A stretch of DNA of 64,000 nucleotides from NCBI GenBank assembly GCA_008729055.1, contig SDUX01000009.1:628806-692805 (forward strand). Reading direction: 5' to 3'. The notes below the pieces were generated by a model that was not told where the DNA came from, ran no database searches, and saw only the letters and a list, made by a program, of their open reading frames with translations. This stretch comes from Pyropia haitanensis (Eukaryota; Rhodophyta; Bangiophyceae; Bangiales; Bangiaceae). Made by a program: the position numbers and the translations under genes. Positions 8,601 to 17,388 of this stretch are shown here, one piece after another (position 1 is the stretch's first letter; each line of letters begins with the position of its first letter).

Positions 8601-10374
8601 GCTCGCTAGGCGCGCCAGGACCCAGCTCGCCGACAGGCTGCGGCTGCTGGGGACCGGCGCTGCCGCCGCCCCCCCACGCAGCACGCGCCGGCGCGCCAAG
8701 CGGCCGAGCACCGGTCACCGGGTCGCCCTGGCTCAGCCTGGACCGCACTGGCTCCGACGACGCCGACGTGCCAATCGAGGACGTGCGGGCGGCGGTGGCG
8801 GGCGTAGACGGCCCGCCAAGCTCCCGCAGGGACGCCTCAAACTCGACAATCCGCCGCTTCAGCTCCTCATGCTCTTCGCTTAGCGCAAAGACCGTGGCGT
8901 CGTCGATGCCCGGTGACAGAATCTCCCGGCTGACTTGCACCTCCCGGTTGCGCGCCGTCGTCAGCTTGATCTCCAGCACCTTGCGAGCGATGTTGTTCGC
9001 CGGCGTCGCAGGCGCTTCCGGCGCAGGCGCTGGCGCTTGTACGATCGCAGCACTGCCCGTGTGGCCAGAGACGGGTGGAGGGGGCGCCTCCGCCGGAGAC
9101 ATGGCGCTCGCGGGGGCGGCCAGGCACTGGGGCGCCGCAGCAGCCGCCCCGCTGGCAACGCCGCCCACGCCCGAGGCGTTGAGGATGGATATCCGACGCG
9201 GGGCGGAGGTGGTGCTGGCAGGCGTACGGAGTGATGGCCGGGGTCGGGAACGCGGCGCGTCGTCGTCGTCCGATCCGCCAAAGCGCCCAAACGTGCATAT
9301 CGGCTCCTCAAAGTCGTCCCCGTCGTCAGCAACCACGTCGTCCACACCGGTCAGCCCCGAGCGCGGACCCTGCACCACCATCGACACACGACGGGGTCTC
9401 CTCGTCGCAGGGGTGTCTGCAGGAGCTGGCAGAGCCGGCGCAGCGTCGGGTGCCTCCCGCCCGGGTCCGCTCATGTTGACGTCCTCATCGCTCAGCGAGT
9501 TCACCAGATCCACAACCTCCTCCTCCTCCTCCTCCTCCTCCTCCGCCTCCGCACCAGCGGGCGGACCGCGAGCGTCCCGGGCGGTTGGCATGCTGGCGAT
9601 TTCGTCCGCGTTCATCGCAGCTGCCACGCCTCCCACACCGTCCTGGCTCGGGCCACGCGGCCGCTGGCCGCAGCTCATGTACACTGCCTCTGCTTGCGCG
9701 GCGGCAGCGATGGCCTGCGACGAACACCAATCCTCCTCCTCCCGCTGCAAGGAGCCCCCACCGTCCGCACCCGCCGCAGGAGCCGAGGACCCGGGGGGCG
9801 GCAGAACCGGGTTGAGCCGCCGCCGAGTCGCATCGTCCTCCATCGCACGCAGCTGCTCCAGCTCCGCGTCCGTCACGGTCAAGCCATGGGGCGGCACAGG
9901 GGCGTGTAGCGGCCGCGCCGTGGCGCCCGCACGGCCCTCCAACTCAGGCTGCGGGGCGGCAAATGCATGCCCGGGCCGCCCACCCAGCGGGGGAGCAGAC
10001 GGAGCAGCCGGCAGCCGGCCATCCACGCGTGGAGGCCCCGAAAATGCATCCAGCCGCTCAGCGTTGGCACTCACGAGCACCAGCGGCTGCACCGGCTGTG
10101 GTGGACGGCTGGCAGCCGGGGGCGGTGGCAGCGGGCCGCTCCGGGGGCGACGGCGGACAGGGAGGAGGGGCGGCCTCGCCGCCGTCACAGCAGGCGCCCC
10201 GTGCTCCGCACCAGACGAGCTTTCCGCAGCTTGTGCGCCGTCCAGAAACGAACGAACGGCGTCGAGGTTGAGTCGCAACCCGGCGGGCCCGCCACCACCT
10301 CGACCGTCCGCGCCCGCGTCGCGTCCGCTATTGGGGCCACCGCCAAGACCACCATTGGCTCGAAAGCCGAGCAT
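5692..10374 (-). CDS. RecQ-family 3'-5' DNA helicase, long disordered N-terminus
   Basis: An ATG at 10374 opens a single 1,560-residue frame. Residues 1 to about 740 are Pro/Gly/Ala/Ser-rich and disordered, with an acidic Glu run near 277-287 and a possible coiled coil near 465-520. The helicase core spans about 755-1110: Walker A TGGGKS (K790), DEAH box (D890-H893) followed by CVSQWGHDFRP, and motif VI QESGRAGRDGR (1070-1080). A RecQ zinc site follows (C1144, C1162, C1166, C1169) with the RQC winged-helix region to about 1300, and a plausible HRDC-like helical segment near 1330-1395. This order is typical of BLM/Sgs1/RECQ4A-type enzymes, which unwind recombination and replication intermediates in the nucleus. 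The N-terminal half is much longer than in bacterial RecQ. Copia-A is inserted 574 bp upstream of the start. Confidence 0.95.
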   Translation of the reverse strand: MLGFRANGGLGGGPNSGRDAGADGRGGGGPAGLRLNLDAVRSFLDGAQAAESSSGAEHGAPAVTAARPPLLPVRRRPRSGPLPPPPAASRPPQPVQPLVLVSANAERLDAFSGPPRVDGRLPAAPSAPPLGGRPGHAFAAPQPELEGRAGATARPLHAPVPPHGLTVTDAELEQLRAMEDDATRRRLNPVLPPPGSSAPAAGADGGGSLQREEEDWCSSQAIAAAAQAEAVYMSCGQRPRGPSQDGVGGVAAAMNADEIASMPTARDARGPPAGAEAEEEEEEEEEVVDLVNSLSDEDVNMSGPGREAPDAAPALPAPADTPATRRPRRVSMVVQGPRSGLTGVDDVVADDGDDFEEPICTFGRFGGSDDDDAPRSRPRPSLRTPASTTSAPRRISILNASGVGGVASGAAAAAPQCLAAPASAMSPAEAPPPPVSGHTGSAAIVQAPAPAPEAPATPANNIARKVLEIKLTTARNREVQVSREILSPGIDDATVFALSEEHEELKRRIVEFEASLRELGGPSTPATAARTSSIGTSASSEPVRSRLSQGDPVTGARPLGAPARAAWGGGGSAGPQQPQPVGELGPGAPSELRPPQRPPALAGSFHSGPRGSDGGGDQWGSYSVLPGGRSDGAQEQSGAGGGPAPFGAFGSNGGVSSRLADGGGGASGGRGAAGAAGAPFGGSFPGGPLPNFDALEDGTELPLAFTPAPMPAAGLLAAEAAARGDTTARDAADENCASAWSGVFPWSTRMMDGNRKIFGNSSFRLNQREAMNATMAGRDVFVLMPTGGGKSLCYQLTAVLSEGVTVVVSPLVSLISDQVTQLQELGICSAALTATCDASVRTAVSRDLASTDPSLKLLYVTPEKIAHSPAFLRQLETLFNRKLLARFVIDEAHCVSQWGHDFRPDYKQLSILKRKFPTVPLMALTATATQEVRADVKVQLGVSSDCATFQQSFNRSNLTYEVRKKVKSVVKDIAAEILQAPPADRSGIVYCLSQRDCEKVATELVAEGLRSAPYHAGLSAAIRERNQHGWTTGAVQVICATLAFGMGINKHDVRFVYHHAMPKNLEGYYQESGRAGRDGRQSLCVLYFSMADRFRIHNMLQKDMLEKRRSGGPRGGGPGSDDQVARNMEGLSKMTLYCLDDVECRRATLLAHFNESFDPANCAPQCDNCRHAKSGSVITEEDMTQHALGLLGLASTYTSMGHRPTTQYLIEAYKGRRSRLKDGHKEVDGFGGGKELTDAQVHRVVEELARQSVLLVDIDVGEYGQVVATLRVSHPMFNRVRSGELRVYLKARTAAPRPTFGDLADGVPARPSSRKKKAAAPAGSGSSRALTDGPGASVQALAVQLSRSVTGLSAATAKAVATRMPVSLDELKQCGLRDSLVASRGQQILSLVVEAGRVSNQVAHAAGARSRARGPASAAAGAFGMVPARSTRSAAAAAASSAAGAPHVSPFFGARSAASRPVAARPAQGAFGAVGMDCAVISVDGGDADGVEAHPAPAGGSQAKRTPAGAQRAAPFGSLPSKRRPGAPPSAVPLGRTTKRPRPAPSLGVSRELDSDFQDL

Positions 10375-10947
10375 CTAGACGAAGGGCAGCCAGCTTTGCC
10401 CCGCAGGAGGACCGCACAGGGAAGCCGTCGAGGCGGCGCACGGGACATGTCTGCCGCGGGGGAAGTGGGTGGAGGGGAAGGCGGCGACAGGGCGGTCGTA
10501 GATGGCGCCAGGGAGGGGGCCCCCGGCACCCGTGCCGAGAACCATCCACGAAACTTGAGCCGGATAAGTGACCCAGGATTGAAACGAAGAATGGCGGGTG
10601 CATCCGAGCAATGAAGGGCGGCGCGCAAACAGCCTGCATCCAACAGACGCCAGTGGCTTGGAGTCTGACCAACTCCATGGAGGAATCGAGCCCCCGAGTT
10701 CAACGTCTTCAATCTCAGGGCGAGAGAGGGGGTCAAACACTCGGGTTACTGCTTTTCTTGCCCGATTGAGGGGGTGCCTCAGCCAGCGTCTCCGGGGGGG
10801 TGGCGTGCGACCGCTGTTCAGCGATCGCTTCGGTCGTCTTCAGCCGCGTCTTCCATGGGCTCACTCAGCTCGGTCGTTGTTCATAGTGGGACAGTTTGCA
10901 GCGAATCTGCGTGCGGACCTCGTGCCTCCCCCCCCCCCGCCCGGCCC
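10375..10947. other. Upstream region of the RecQ gene
   Basis: About 570 bp lie between the RecQ start (transcribed leftward) and the left LTR of Copia-A. No gene is visible. A short palindrome, CTCCATGGAG, lies near 10673. The GGCCC at 10943-10947 is the left copy of the target-site duplication. Confidence 0.5.
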
Positions 10948-11531
10948 TGTGGCTGATTCCATCGTGCCTACTGCGTGCTTGCGGCCGCGGCTATGGATTG
11001 TCAGGTGCTGGCCAATGATTGCGCTGGATTGCACGACACCTGTGATTGCGTATCACACGGGTGGCTGATTGGCGCCTTCGGGGGGGCGAGATTGTATGCG
11101 TTGCCTGCGTGCTGGCGGCGCCCTGCTGGCCTGTCGGCGACCTGTGTGGCAGGCGCTGCTCGTGCGTAGCCCTGGCTCGTGTGTGCGCACCTGCGTTTTT
11201 TGTGCGTGCACGAGGGGGGGGCTTGGCCCGACGTGTGTGGGCGCGTCTGCATGCCTGCGGGGGGGGGGCCATGCGTGCACCGGTGCCCGTGTGGGCGCGC
11301 GTGCGTGCCCGTGACGTGCGGGGGGGAGGGGGCCTGTGCCGGCCCTACATGAGGGCACGCACGGTGCGCTGAGGGACGATTGCGCGGAGAGAAAGAAGAA
11401 CAACGACGAAGAAGAAGGACTCTTGGATTGCTGTGTCTGGGGCGTGCACGGACGTCGGCTGCCCCATCTACACGGATCCGCGGTCGGTTGCAGGCCGTGA
11501 GTCTGATCTGATTTCTACCAATACTGCCACA
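10948..11531 (+). repeat. 5' LTR of Copia-A
   Basis: This 584-bp repeat begins TGTGGC and ends CCACA, and is repeated at an offset of 5,857 bp. Its terminal dinucleotides TG and CA are those of retroviral-type LTRs. It should contain the element's promoter, but no clear TATA box was recognised. A purine-rich GAA/AAGAAG stretch lies near 11387-11420. Confidence 0.97.
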
Positions 11532-11544
11532 TTCGCGAATAACC
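11532..11544 (+). other. Candidate primer-binding site of Copia-A
   Basis: The 13 nt directly after the 5' LTR read TTCGCGAATAACC. The same position in Copia-B reads TTCGCGAATTACC, so 12 of 13 bases are shared although the internal regions differ. A site that pairs with a tRNA 3' CCA end would start TGG, and this one does not. That suggests priming from an internal tRNA segment, as in Drosophila copia. Confidence 0.6.
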
Positions 11545-11975
11545 TGTACTGGTGAGAGTGAGAGTGAGAGTGAGTGAGAGAACCGGTGCGTGAGCGGGCG
11601 GCTGCTCCGTGTTTGTCTCTGTCCTGTTTCTCTACGCAGGTCCCCCAGGGGACTTGAACTAAGGGGGATACCGAGTCGTGAAGCCGTGGGGGCCTGGGGT
11701 CGGGAGGCCTGTCTAGAAACCCACGGGGGAGCGTACGAGGAAGTACCATAAGGTCTACGCCACGACCCCTCCTGGGTAACACCGGAGCGCCGGGAAGGCT
11801 TGGGTACGGGCGCCCGCAACCCTGACAGGGTGTCTCGGGGGATTGGCGTGGAGAAGCAGGGCGGCGGCAGGCGCGGGGTGGTCGACCTGCGCGCATCGGT
11901 GGATTGGGGACCTGAGACAACAATTGTTCTACCTACGACTACCATTTGACCGAGAAGCAGCCTGGCAACCTCAAC

Positions 11976-13514
11976 ATGGCGGACGCGTCGCACAATAACG
12001 CGCCCCAACCTACGAATTTTATGGCCCTCGCAGATCCGACCCTGCTATCGGAGGGGCAGATGGGCTTCATCTCGTCCGTCCGCATGCTGGAGGAAGAGGT
12101 GCGGGAGGCAACTCTATCGGGCGAGCAGGTGAAGGCGGCTGTGGCGGAGTTGTTCCCCCCTGCCGTTCTTTTCGGGCCTGACGTGACCACGCTGCCATAC
12201 GCTCATCGCGAGTTGCGTAAATGGCTTCACAGGCACGGGGCCAACCTGCAGCAGCATTCCTCCCACCGTGTGATCATGACCCTGGCTACGTCACTGTACG
12301 TGGACCCTGAGGATCGTGTCGCAGCCAACCAGCTCGCGACGGAGCTTGTCGCCGCTGGTCGCCGCGTTGGCGCAAGTGGGGCGGTCAGCCAACCGCCGTC
12401 CCCCGCCCGCCGTGGAGACGCAACCCCTGTAGCTGGTGACCGCACTGCTCATAATATTGCGATGCGTTTTCGTGACGCGTCGACCAAGTTCTCCGGTAAC
12501 CTTGGGGAGGCTTGGATGGAGTACGTGGCTGAGTACCAGCAAGTCGCGCGCGACTATGATCTCAACCAAGAGCAGCGTTTTCAGTACATGCACAACATCC
12601 TCAGCGGTGACGCTAAGCGGTTTTATCTCGACAAGGTGCAGTCATACGCTACGTCCTTCAACCAGGCCGTTGACATGGTGAGCGCTGAGTATAACTCCAT
12701 AGTCCGACAGAACCGGGTTAAGAACTACCTTGTGGGATACCGAATGAGCACGCTGATCAGTGACGGTGTGACGGAGGCGGCCGCGCTCGAGCAGACATAC
12801 AAGACTATCACCAAGCTCGCCCCGCAAGTGCCCCGTTCCCATCAGGGCGACGCGCACAAGGTTGAGTTTTTGCGGAACGCTGTGGTCGGCAGCCCTTGGG
12901 CGACGGAGCCGCTGAGCCGCATTGCCACGCATGGCTTGACCTTTCAACAGCTGTATGGTGAGCTGGAGGCCGCGTTACATCTACACAAGGAGGCACGACT
13001 GGCGGTTGCCCACGCGAGCGCATCCGGACATCGTTTGCCGTCTACCCAGGACGTGCCAGGCATACTGTTTGCCGGGCAGGGGCGATACGCGCGCCCCAAC
13101 CGTGGCTCTGCCACTGGCCATACCAAGCGGGCGGGCAGTTCTTCCCGTCCGAGTGGCCACAACCCGCTGGCAATTATGGGGTGTTTTAACTGTGATGATG
13201 CCGCGCACACCATGAAGGACTGCCCCCGCCCGATTGACGCCGCTAAAGCAGCTCAGCGTCGGCTCGACTATTACGCCAAGAAGGACGCCGGAAAGGCCTC
13301 GATCGCTGCCGTGCTGTTCGAGCTGTGCACCCAGGTGGACGCCATACTGATTAGTGAGCGTGCCAGTGCGTCTGAGGACGGCGACGGCGGAGCCGAGGTG
13401 GGCGCTGACGACGACCGCCAGCTGTTTGACGCGCTATTGGCCTCCCGAAGTGGTGCCCCACTGGCAGGCGCGGTGGACGGCGACTCCAAGGCGGATTTTG
13501 CAATGGAGGAATGA
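11976..13514 (+). CDS. gag: Copia-A Gag
   Basis: The first ATG in this frame, at 11976, gives 512 residues. A gag-like helical region precedes a zinc knuckle CFNC-x4-H-x4-C (CX2CX4HX4C) about 100 residues from the C-terminus, the RNA-binding motif of nucleocapsid. The C-terminus is acidic. The stop TGA overlaps the pol start as ATGA (13511-13514). It would form the virus-like particle that packages element RNA. The homologous Gag of Copia-B shares the knuckle and general layout but is clearly diverged. Confidence 0.9.
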   Translation: MADASHNNAPQPTNFMALADPTLLSEGQMGFISSVRMLEEEVREATLSGEQVKAAVAELFPPAVLFGPDVTTLPYAHRELRKWLHRHGANLQQHSSHRVIMTLATSLYVDPEDRVAANQLATELVAAGRRVGASGAVSQPPSPARRGDATPVAGDRTAHNIAMRFRDASTKFSGNLGEAWMEYVAEYQQVARDYDLNQEQRFQYMHNILSGDAKRFYLDKVQSYATSFNQAVDMVSAEYNSIVRQNRVKNYLVGYRMSTLISDGVTEAAALEQTYKTITKLAPQVPRSHQGDAHKVEFLRNAVVGSPWATEPLSRIATHGLTFQQLYGELEAALHLHKEARLAVAHASASGHRLPSTQDVPGILFAGQGRYARPNRGSATGHTKRAGSSSRPSGHNPLAIMGCFNCDDAAHTMKDCPRPIDAAKAAQRRLDYYAKKDAGKASIAAVLFELCTQVDAILISERASASEDGDGGAEVGADDDRQLFDALLASRSGAPLAGAVDGDSKADFAMEE

Positions 13515-16500
13515 CTCGTCGCCTTTCCTCTATATGCAGACGCCGTCGGGGCCGGCCTCCCCGCGACCACATGGGAGCAAACGTATCGGAGTGCCTGGTC
13601 GCTGCCGCTGCCGATACGAATGTGTTTCTTGGCGCCTGTCTGGACACAGGGGCGGAGCGGACGGTGATTGGTCGTCAGCAGGCAGCTGCCTACGCACGCT
13701 TTGCTGGCAATGAACTGCACCTGACGGAGCCAAAGAACGCCGCCTTTCGCTTCGGTGGATCGGATTACCCAAGCCGGGGTGTGTTGCGTATCTGTGTGCC
13801 GTTGGCCGATGACCTGTTCCTACCCATGGACGTGGACGTGGTCGACGTCAACATACCTTTCCTGTTCGGCCTCGACGCCCTGGACGCGAACGAAATGTAC
13901 GTCAACAACGTGGCCAACAAGCTCATCTGCGTCGCCTACAACCTGTCGATACCTGTAACGCGCAAGTACGGGCACGTGTTCCTGGAGTGGGGTCGGGATA
14001 CCCTATACACCATGGTGGAGGTAGAGCGACTGCATCGCCACTTTTGCCATCCACCGCCTGAACGCTTATTTGCTGTGCTGCGGCAGGCGAAGGACCCACA
14101 CGCCAACAAGAAGACCTTAAGCCGACTGGAGGAAGTGACTGCCACGTGTGACACCTGTCAACGACTCGCCAAGGAGCCGACCCGTTTCCGCGTGTCGCTG
14201 CCATCGGAAGACATCGTGTTCAACAGGACGGTTCTCGTCGACCTCATGTGGCTCGAGAGTGAGCCAGTCCTACATGTGGTGGACAAAAACACCGGCTTCA
14301 ACGCGGCAGCATTTATGCGCGATGGGGAGACCGCCGATGCTGCCTGGGCCGTGTACCTGCGCATCTGGGTCTACCGCTACGCTGGGCACCCGGACGTGAT
14401 GCACACGGACCAGGGGCCGCAGCTCACGTCCGCCAAGTGGCGGGCGCTCCTGCAAGCGGTGGGCACAAAGCACATTGAGTCGGGTATTGAATCGCACAAC
14501 GCCCTTGGATCTGGCGAGCGCTATCACGCCTACTTGCGGCAGATATATCGTCGCGTGCGGGCGGACCACCCAACTCTCGACGCGGAGCACGCGCTTTCCC
14601 TGGCCGTCTCTGCAATGAACAACACCGCTGGACCTGCTGGACTCGTGCCAACCTTGCTTGTGTTTGGCATCGTGCCACGCACGCCGATCAGCCCTGTTGA
14701 CCTGCCGGAGCAAAAGGTGCGACTGGAGGCGATGAGGACGGCACGGGACGAGATGAGGCGGACCATTGCGCGAGCCCGGTTGCGGAGAGCCCTGCGCATG
14801 CGAGTGCCACGAGCCACCGACGTCGACATTTCTGCTGGCATGGCCGTGCTCGTGTTCCGCGAGAAACCGGTCAACTGCTGGGTGGGGCCCTACACTGTCA
14901 TCAAGGCGGATGGCAAACACGTCTGGCTCGACGTGGACGGCACGGCAAAGCTATTCTCGATCGATAAGGTGAAGCAGTACCGCCACAGCACTGTGCCAGG
15001 AGCTGACGGGGCAGAGAGCGATCCAGCGTCTCATGACGGGTCACGCAACGCGTTGCCGTCTCCGGAAAACGCCGTGGAGCTATCCGTGGGCGAGGTGGGT
15101 GACGCGGAGCTGGACCAGCTGATGGACGTCATGCGCACAGGTGAGCAGCTGCTGGTGAACGTCTGTGCCGGACTGCACACCTTCTCGCACACCGACTCGC
15201 CGCCTGTGCACGTTTATCCCACATCGGACGTGCTTATTACCGAGGTGCTTAAGGAGACCGACGTGCGCATCCAATCAGAGCCGTTCCGAGCATCAACCCA
15301 ACGGGAGGTGGACGGCCTGTTGGGGCGCGGCACAATGAAGGTCGTCAAGAAGCAGTCCTTACCTGAGGGGGCAAATATCGTCGGAGGGCGTTTCGTTCAC
15401 ACCCTCAAGCACGTCGGATCCTCCAAGGAGCAACCAAAGTCACGCTACGTTGCGCAAGGCCACAAAGATCGGGACAAGCGATTCGTGGTTCACAACCTGT
15501 CGACGTTGCGGCAGCGGTCTACCAAGGTCGTGGTATCTACCAGTGCGGTGCTTGGATATCGACTCTTCGCGCATGACGTGAACCAGTCCTACCTCCAAAG
15601 CATGGAGAAGATGACTCGGGACGTCTACCTGCAACCAAGGGCGGCGGACAGGGAGTACTTTGGGATTGGTGAGGACGAGGTGCTGCAGCTGGTGCGGCCG
15701 CTGTATGGGATTTGTGACGCTGGTGACTACTGGGCCTCCACGTTCACTGCCCATGTGGAGGAAGACCTGGGCATGGCACCAACGACAGGGGACCCTGCGC
15801 TGTATGTGCGAGACGGGGCGGACGGTGTGGATGGTCTACTGGGCACCTACGTCGATGACAGCATCCTCGGCGGCAACGAGACCTTCCAGATGCTGACAGA
15901 GGCAACTCTACGTCAGTTTGACGCCAAACCTCGGCAGTGGGACAATTTTGAGTTCCTCGGCGTCACCATCACTTCCACCCGCGGCGCTGATTGGTGCACG
16001 CGGTTGAGCCAGATGAACTACATCGTCGCCCTGAGCCAACTGAAGCTGTCGGCGACGTACGACGAGTTTGTATCCGTACGCGCCGCTGTCGCTTGGCTGT
16101 CGCACACTCGGCCGGACCTGTGTTGTGCCATCAACCGTGCGGCCCAAGCTACTCCCAAGTCTTACTGTAAGCGGCACGTGCGAGAGCTCAATAAGGCCAT
16201 CAAGCGCGCGAAGAGTACCAGCGATTGGGCGCTTATTTACCGCCCCCTCCGACGTGCATCGCTGCGGCTGAAGGTCTACGCGGATGCGTCCTTTGCGTCC
16301 AACGATGACGGGTCGTCCCAGCTGGGCTACCTAATCTTGTTATGTGACGACCGCGGCGCCTGCCACGTGCTGTCCTACTCAAGCAAGAAGTCACGCCGAG
16401 TGGTACGCTCCATTATGGCGGGCGAGGTGTACGCGTTTGGCAACGCGTTTGACGAAGCGTTTATCATCAAGCATGACCTAGAGCGTATCTACCACCAGCA

Positions 16501-16813
16501 CATCCCGCTCATCATGCTGACGGACTCCAAGCAGCTGTTTGATGTCATTACGCGCGCCTCGCACCCGACGGAGAAGCGACTGATGATTGACGTGGCGGCG
16601 GCTCGAGAGGCTTATAACAACCAGGAGATTTCTAATGTCGGCCTGCTCAAGTCCGAGAACAACGCCGCCGACCGACTGACGAAACCACATCACTGCGCTG
16701 CGCTTGAGCGCATCTTGACGACCGGGGAGGACAACAACCCTATCCAGCAGTGGATCATCCGTGCTGCCGCGGCCCCCAAGCCCTTCGAGAAGGAAAGGGG
16801 GGAGTGTTGCTGA
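13511..16813 (+). CDS. pol: Copia-A Pol polyprotein (protease, integrase, RT, RNase H)
   Basis: An 1,100-residue frame starts at an ATG overlapping the gag stop. The aspartic protease site is DTG (D45). The integrase zinc domain has His residues near 175-180 and C213/C216, followed by the catalytic D244, D300 and E336 with D-35-E spacing. Reverse transcriptase carries YVDD (780-783), and RNase H has YADASF near 923 and later TDSKQL. Integrase before RT is the diagnostic Ty1/copia order. The stop TGA at 16811-16813 lies inside the 3' LTR. No frameshift or internal stop is seen. Pol lies in the -1 frame relative to gag with a 4-nt ATGA overlap, so termination-reinitiation is one plausible way to express it. 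Confidence 0.96.
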   Translation: MTRRLSSICRRRRGRPPRDHMGANVSECLVAAAADTNVFLGACLDTGAERTVIGRQQAAAYARFAGNELHLTEPKNAAFRFGGSDYPSRGVLRICVPLADDLFLPMDVDVVDVNIPFLFGLDALDANEMYVNNVANKLICVAYNLSIPVTRKYGHVFLEWGRDTLYTMVEVERLHRHFCHPPPERLFAVLRQAKDPHANKKTLSRLEEVTATCDTCQRLAKEPTRFRVSLPSEDIVFNRTVLVDLMWLESEPVLHVVDKNTGFNAAAFMRDGETADAAWAVYLRIWVYRYAGHPDVMHTDQGPQLTSAKWRALLQAVGTKHIESGIESHNALGSGERYHAYLRQIYRRVRADHPTLDAEHALSLAVSAMNNTAGPAGLVPTLLVFGIVPRTPISPVDLPEQKVRLEAMRTARDEMRRTIARARLRRALRMRVPRATDVDISAGMAVLVFREKPVNCWVGPYTVIKADGKHVWLDVDGTAKLFSIDKVKQYRHSTVPGADGAESDPASHDGSRNALPSPENAVELSVGEVGDAELDQLMDVMRTGEQLLVNVCAGLHTFSHTDSPPVHVYPTSDVLITEVLKETDVRIQSEPFRASTQREVDGLLGRGTMKVVKKQSLPEGANIVGGRFVHTLKHVGSSKEQPKSRYVAQGHKDRDKRFVVHNLSTLRQRSTKVVVSTSAVLGYRLFAHDVNQSYLQSMEKMTRDVYLQPRAADREYFGIGEDEVLQLVRPLYGICDAGDYWASTFTAHVEEDLGMAPTTGDPALYVRDGADGVDGLLGTYVDDSILGGNETFQMLTEATLRQFDAKPRQWDNFEFLGVTITSTRGADWCTRLSQMNYIVALSQLKLSATYDEFVSVRAAVAWLSHTRPDLCCAINRAAQATPKSYCKRHVRELNKAIKRAKSTSDWALIYRPLRRASLRLKVYADASFASNDDGSSQLGYLILLCDDRGACHVLSYSSKKSRRVVRSIMAGEVYAFGNAFDEAFIIKHDLERIYHQHIPLIMLTDSKQLFDVITRASHPTEKRLMIDVAAAREAYNNQEISNVGLLKSENNAADRLTKPHHCAALERILTTGEDNNPIQQWIIRAAAAPKPFEKERGECC
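16787..16804 (+). other. Polypurine tract of Copia-A
   Basis: A purine-rich run ending AAGGAAAGGGGGGAG sits directly before the 3' LTR. This is the expected primer site for plus-strand DNA synthesis. Confidence 0.8.
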
Positions 16814-17388
16814 TTCCATCGTGCCTACTGCGTGCTTGCGGCCGCGGCTATGGATTGTCAGGTGCTGGCCAATGATTGCGCTGGATTGCACGACACCTGT
16901 GATTGCGTATCACACGGGTGGCTGATTGGCGCCTTCGGGGGGGCGAGATTGTATGCGTTGCCTGCGTGCTGGCGGCGCCCTGCTGGCCTGTCGGCGACCT
17001 GTGTGGCAGGCGCTGCTCGTGCGTAGCCCTGGCTCGTGTGTGCGCACCTGCGTTTTTTGTGCGTGCACGAGGGGGGGGCTTGGCCCGACGTGTGTGGGCG
17101 CGTCTGCATGCCTGCGGGGGGGGGGCCATGCGTGCACCGGTGCCCGTGTGGGCGCGCGTGCGTGCCCGTGACGTGCGGGGGGGAGGGGGCCTGTGCCGGC
17201 CCTACATGAGGGCACGCACGGTGCGCTGAGGGACGATTGCGCGGAGAGAAAGAAGAACAACGACGAAGAAGAAGGACTCTTGGATTGCTGTGTCTGGGGC
17301 GTGCACGGACGTCGGCTGCCCCATCTACACGGATCCGCGGTCGGTTGCAGGCCGTGAGTCTGATCTGATTTCTACCAATACTGCCACA
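16805..17388 (+). repeat. 3' LTR of Copia-A
   Basis: This 584-bp copy begins TGTTGC and ends CCACA. It differs from the 5' LTR at position 4 only, in my reading. It supplies the last codons and the stop of pol. GGCCC follows as the right target-site duplication. Confidence 0.97.

Larger units (their letters stand above)
10948..17388 (+). mobile_element. Intact Ty1/copia LTR retrotransposon (Copia-A)
   Basis: A complete 6,441-bp element is present. Two 584-bp LTRs (10948-11531 and 16805-17388) start TGT and end CA. I saw one difference between them, at LTR position 4. The 5-bp duplication GGCCC flanks the element at 10943-10947 and 17389-17393. A candidate primer-binding site follows the left LTR, then gag and pol in the copia order (protease, integrase, reverse transcriptase, RNase H), and a purine tract just before the right LTR. 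Both ORFs are open. Near-identical LTRs and open frames indicate recent insertion and possible activity. Confidence 0.97.

Noticed and set aside
10650..10730. Possible permuted tRNA on the minus strand
   Set aside because: A T-arm-like hairpin and a 7-bp acceptor-like pairing exist, but there is no D arm with GG in the loop and no anticodon arm; the pairing comes from a simple palindrome.
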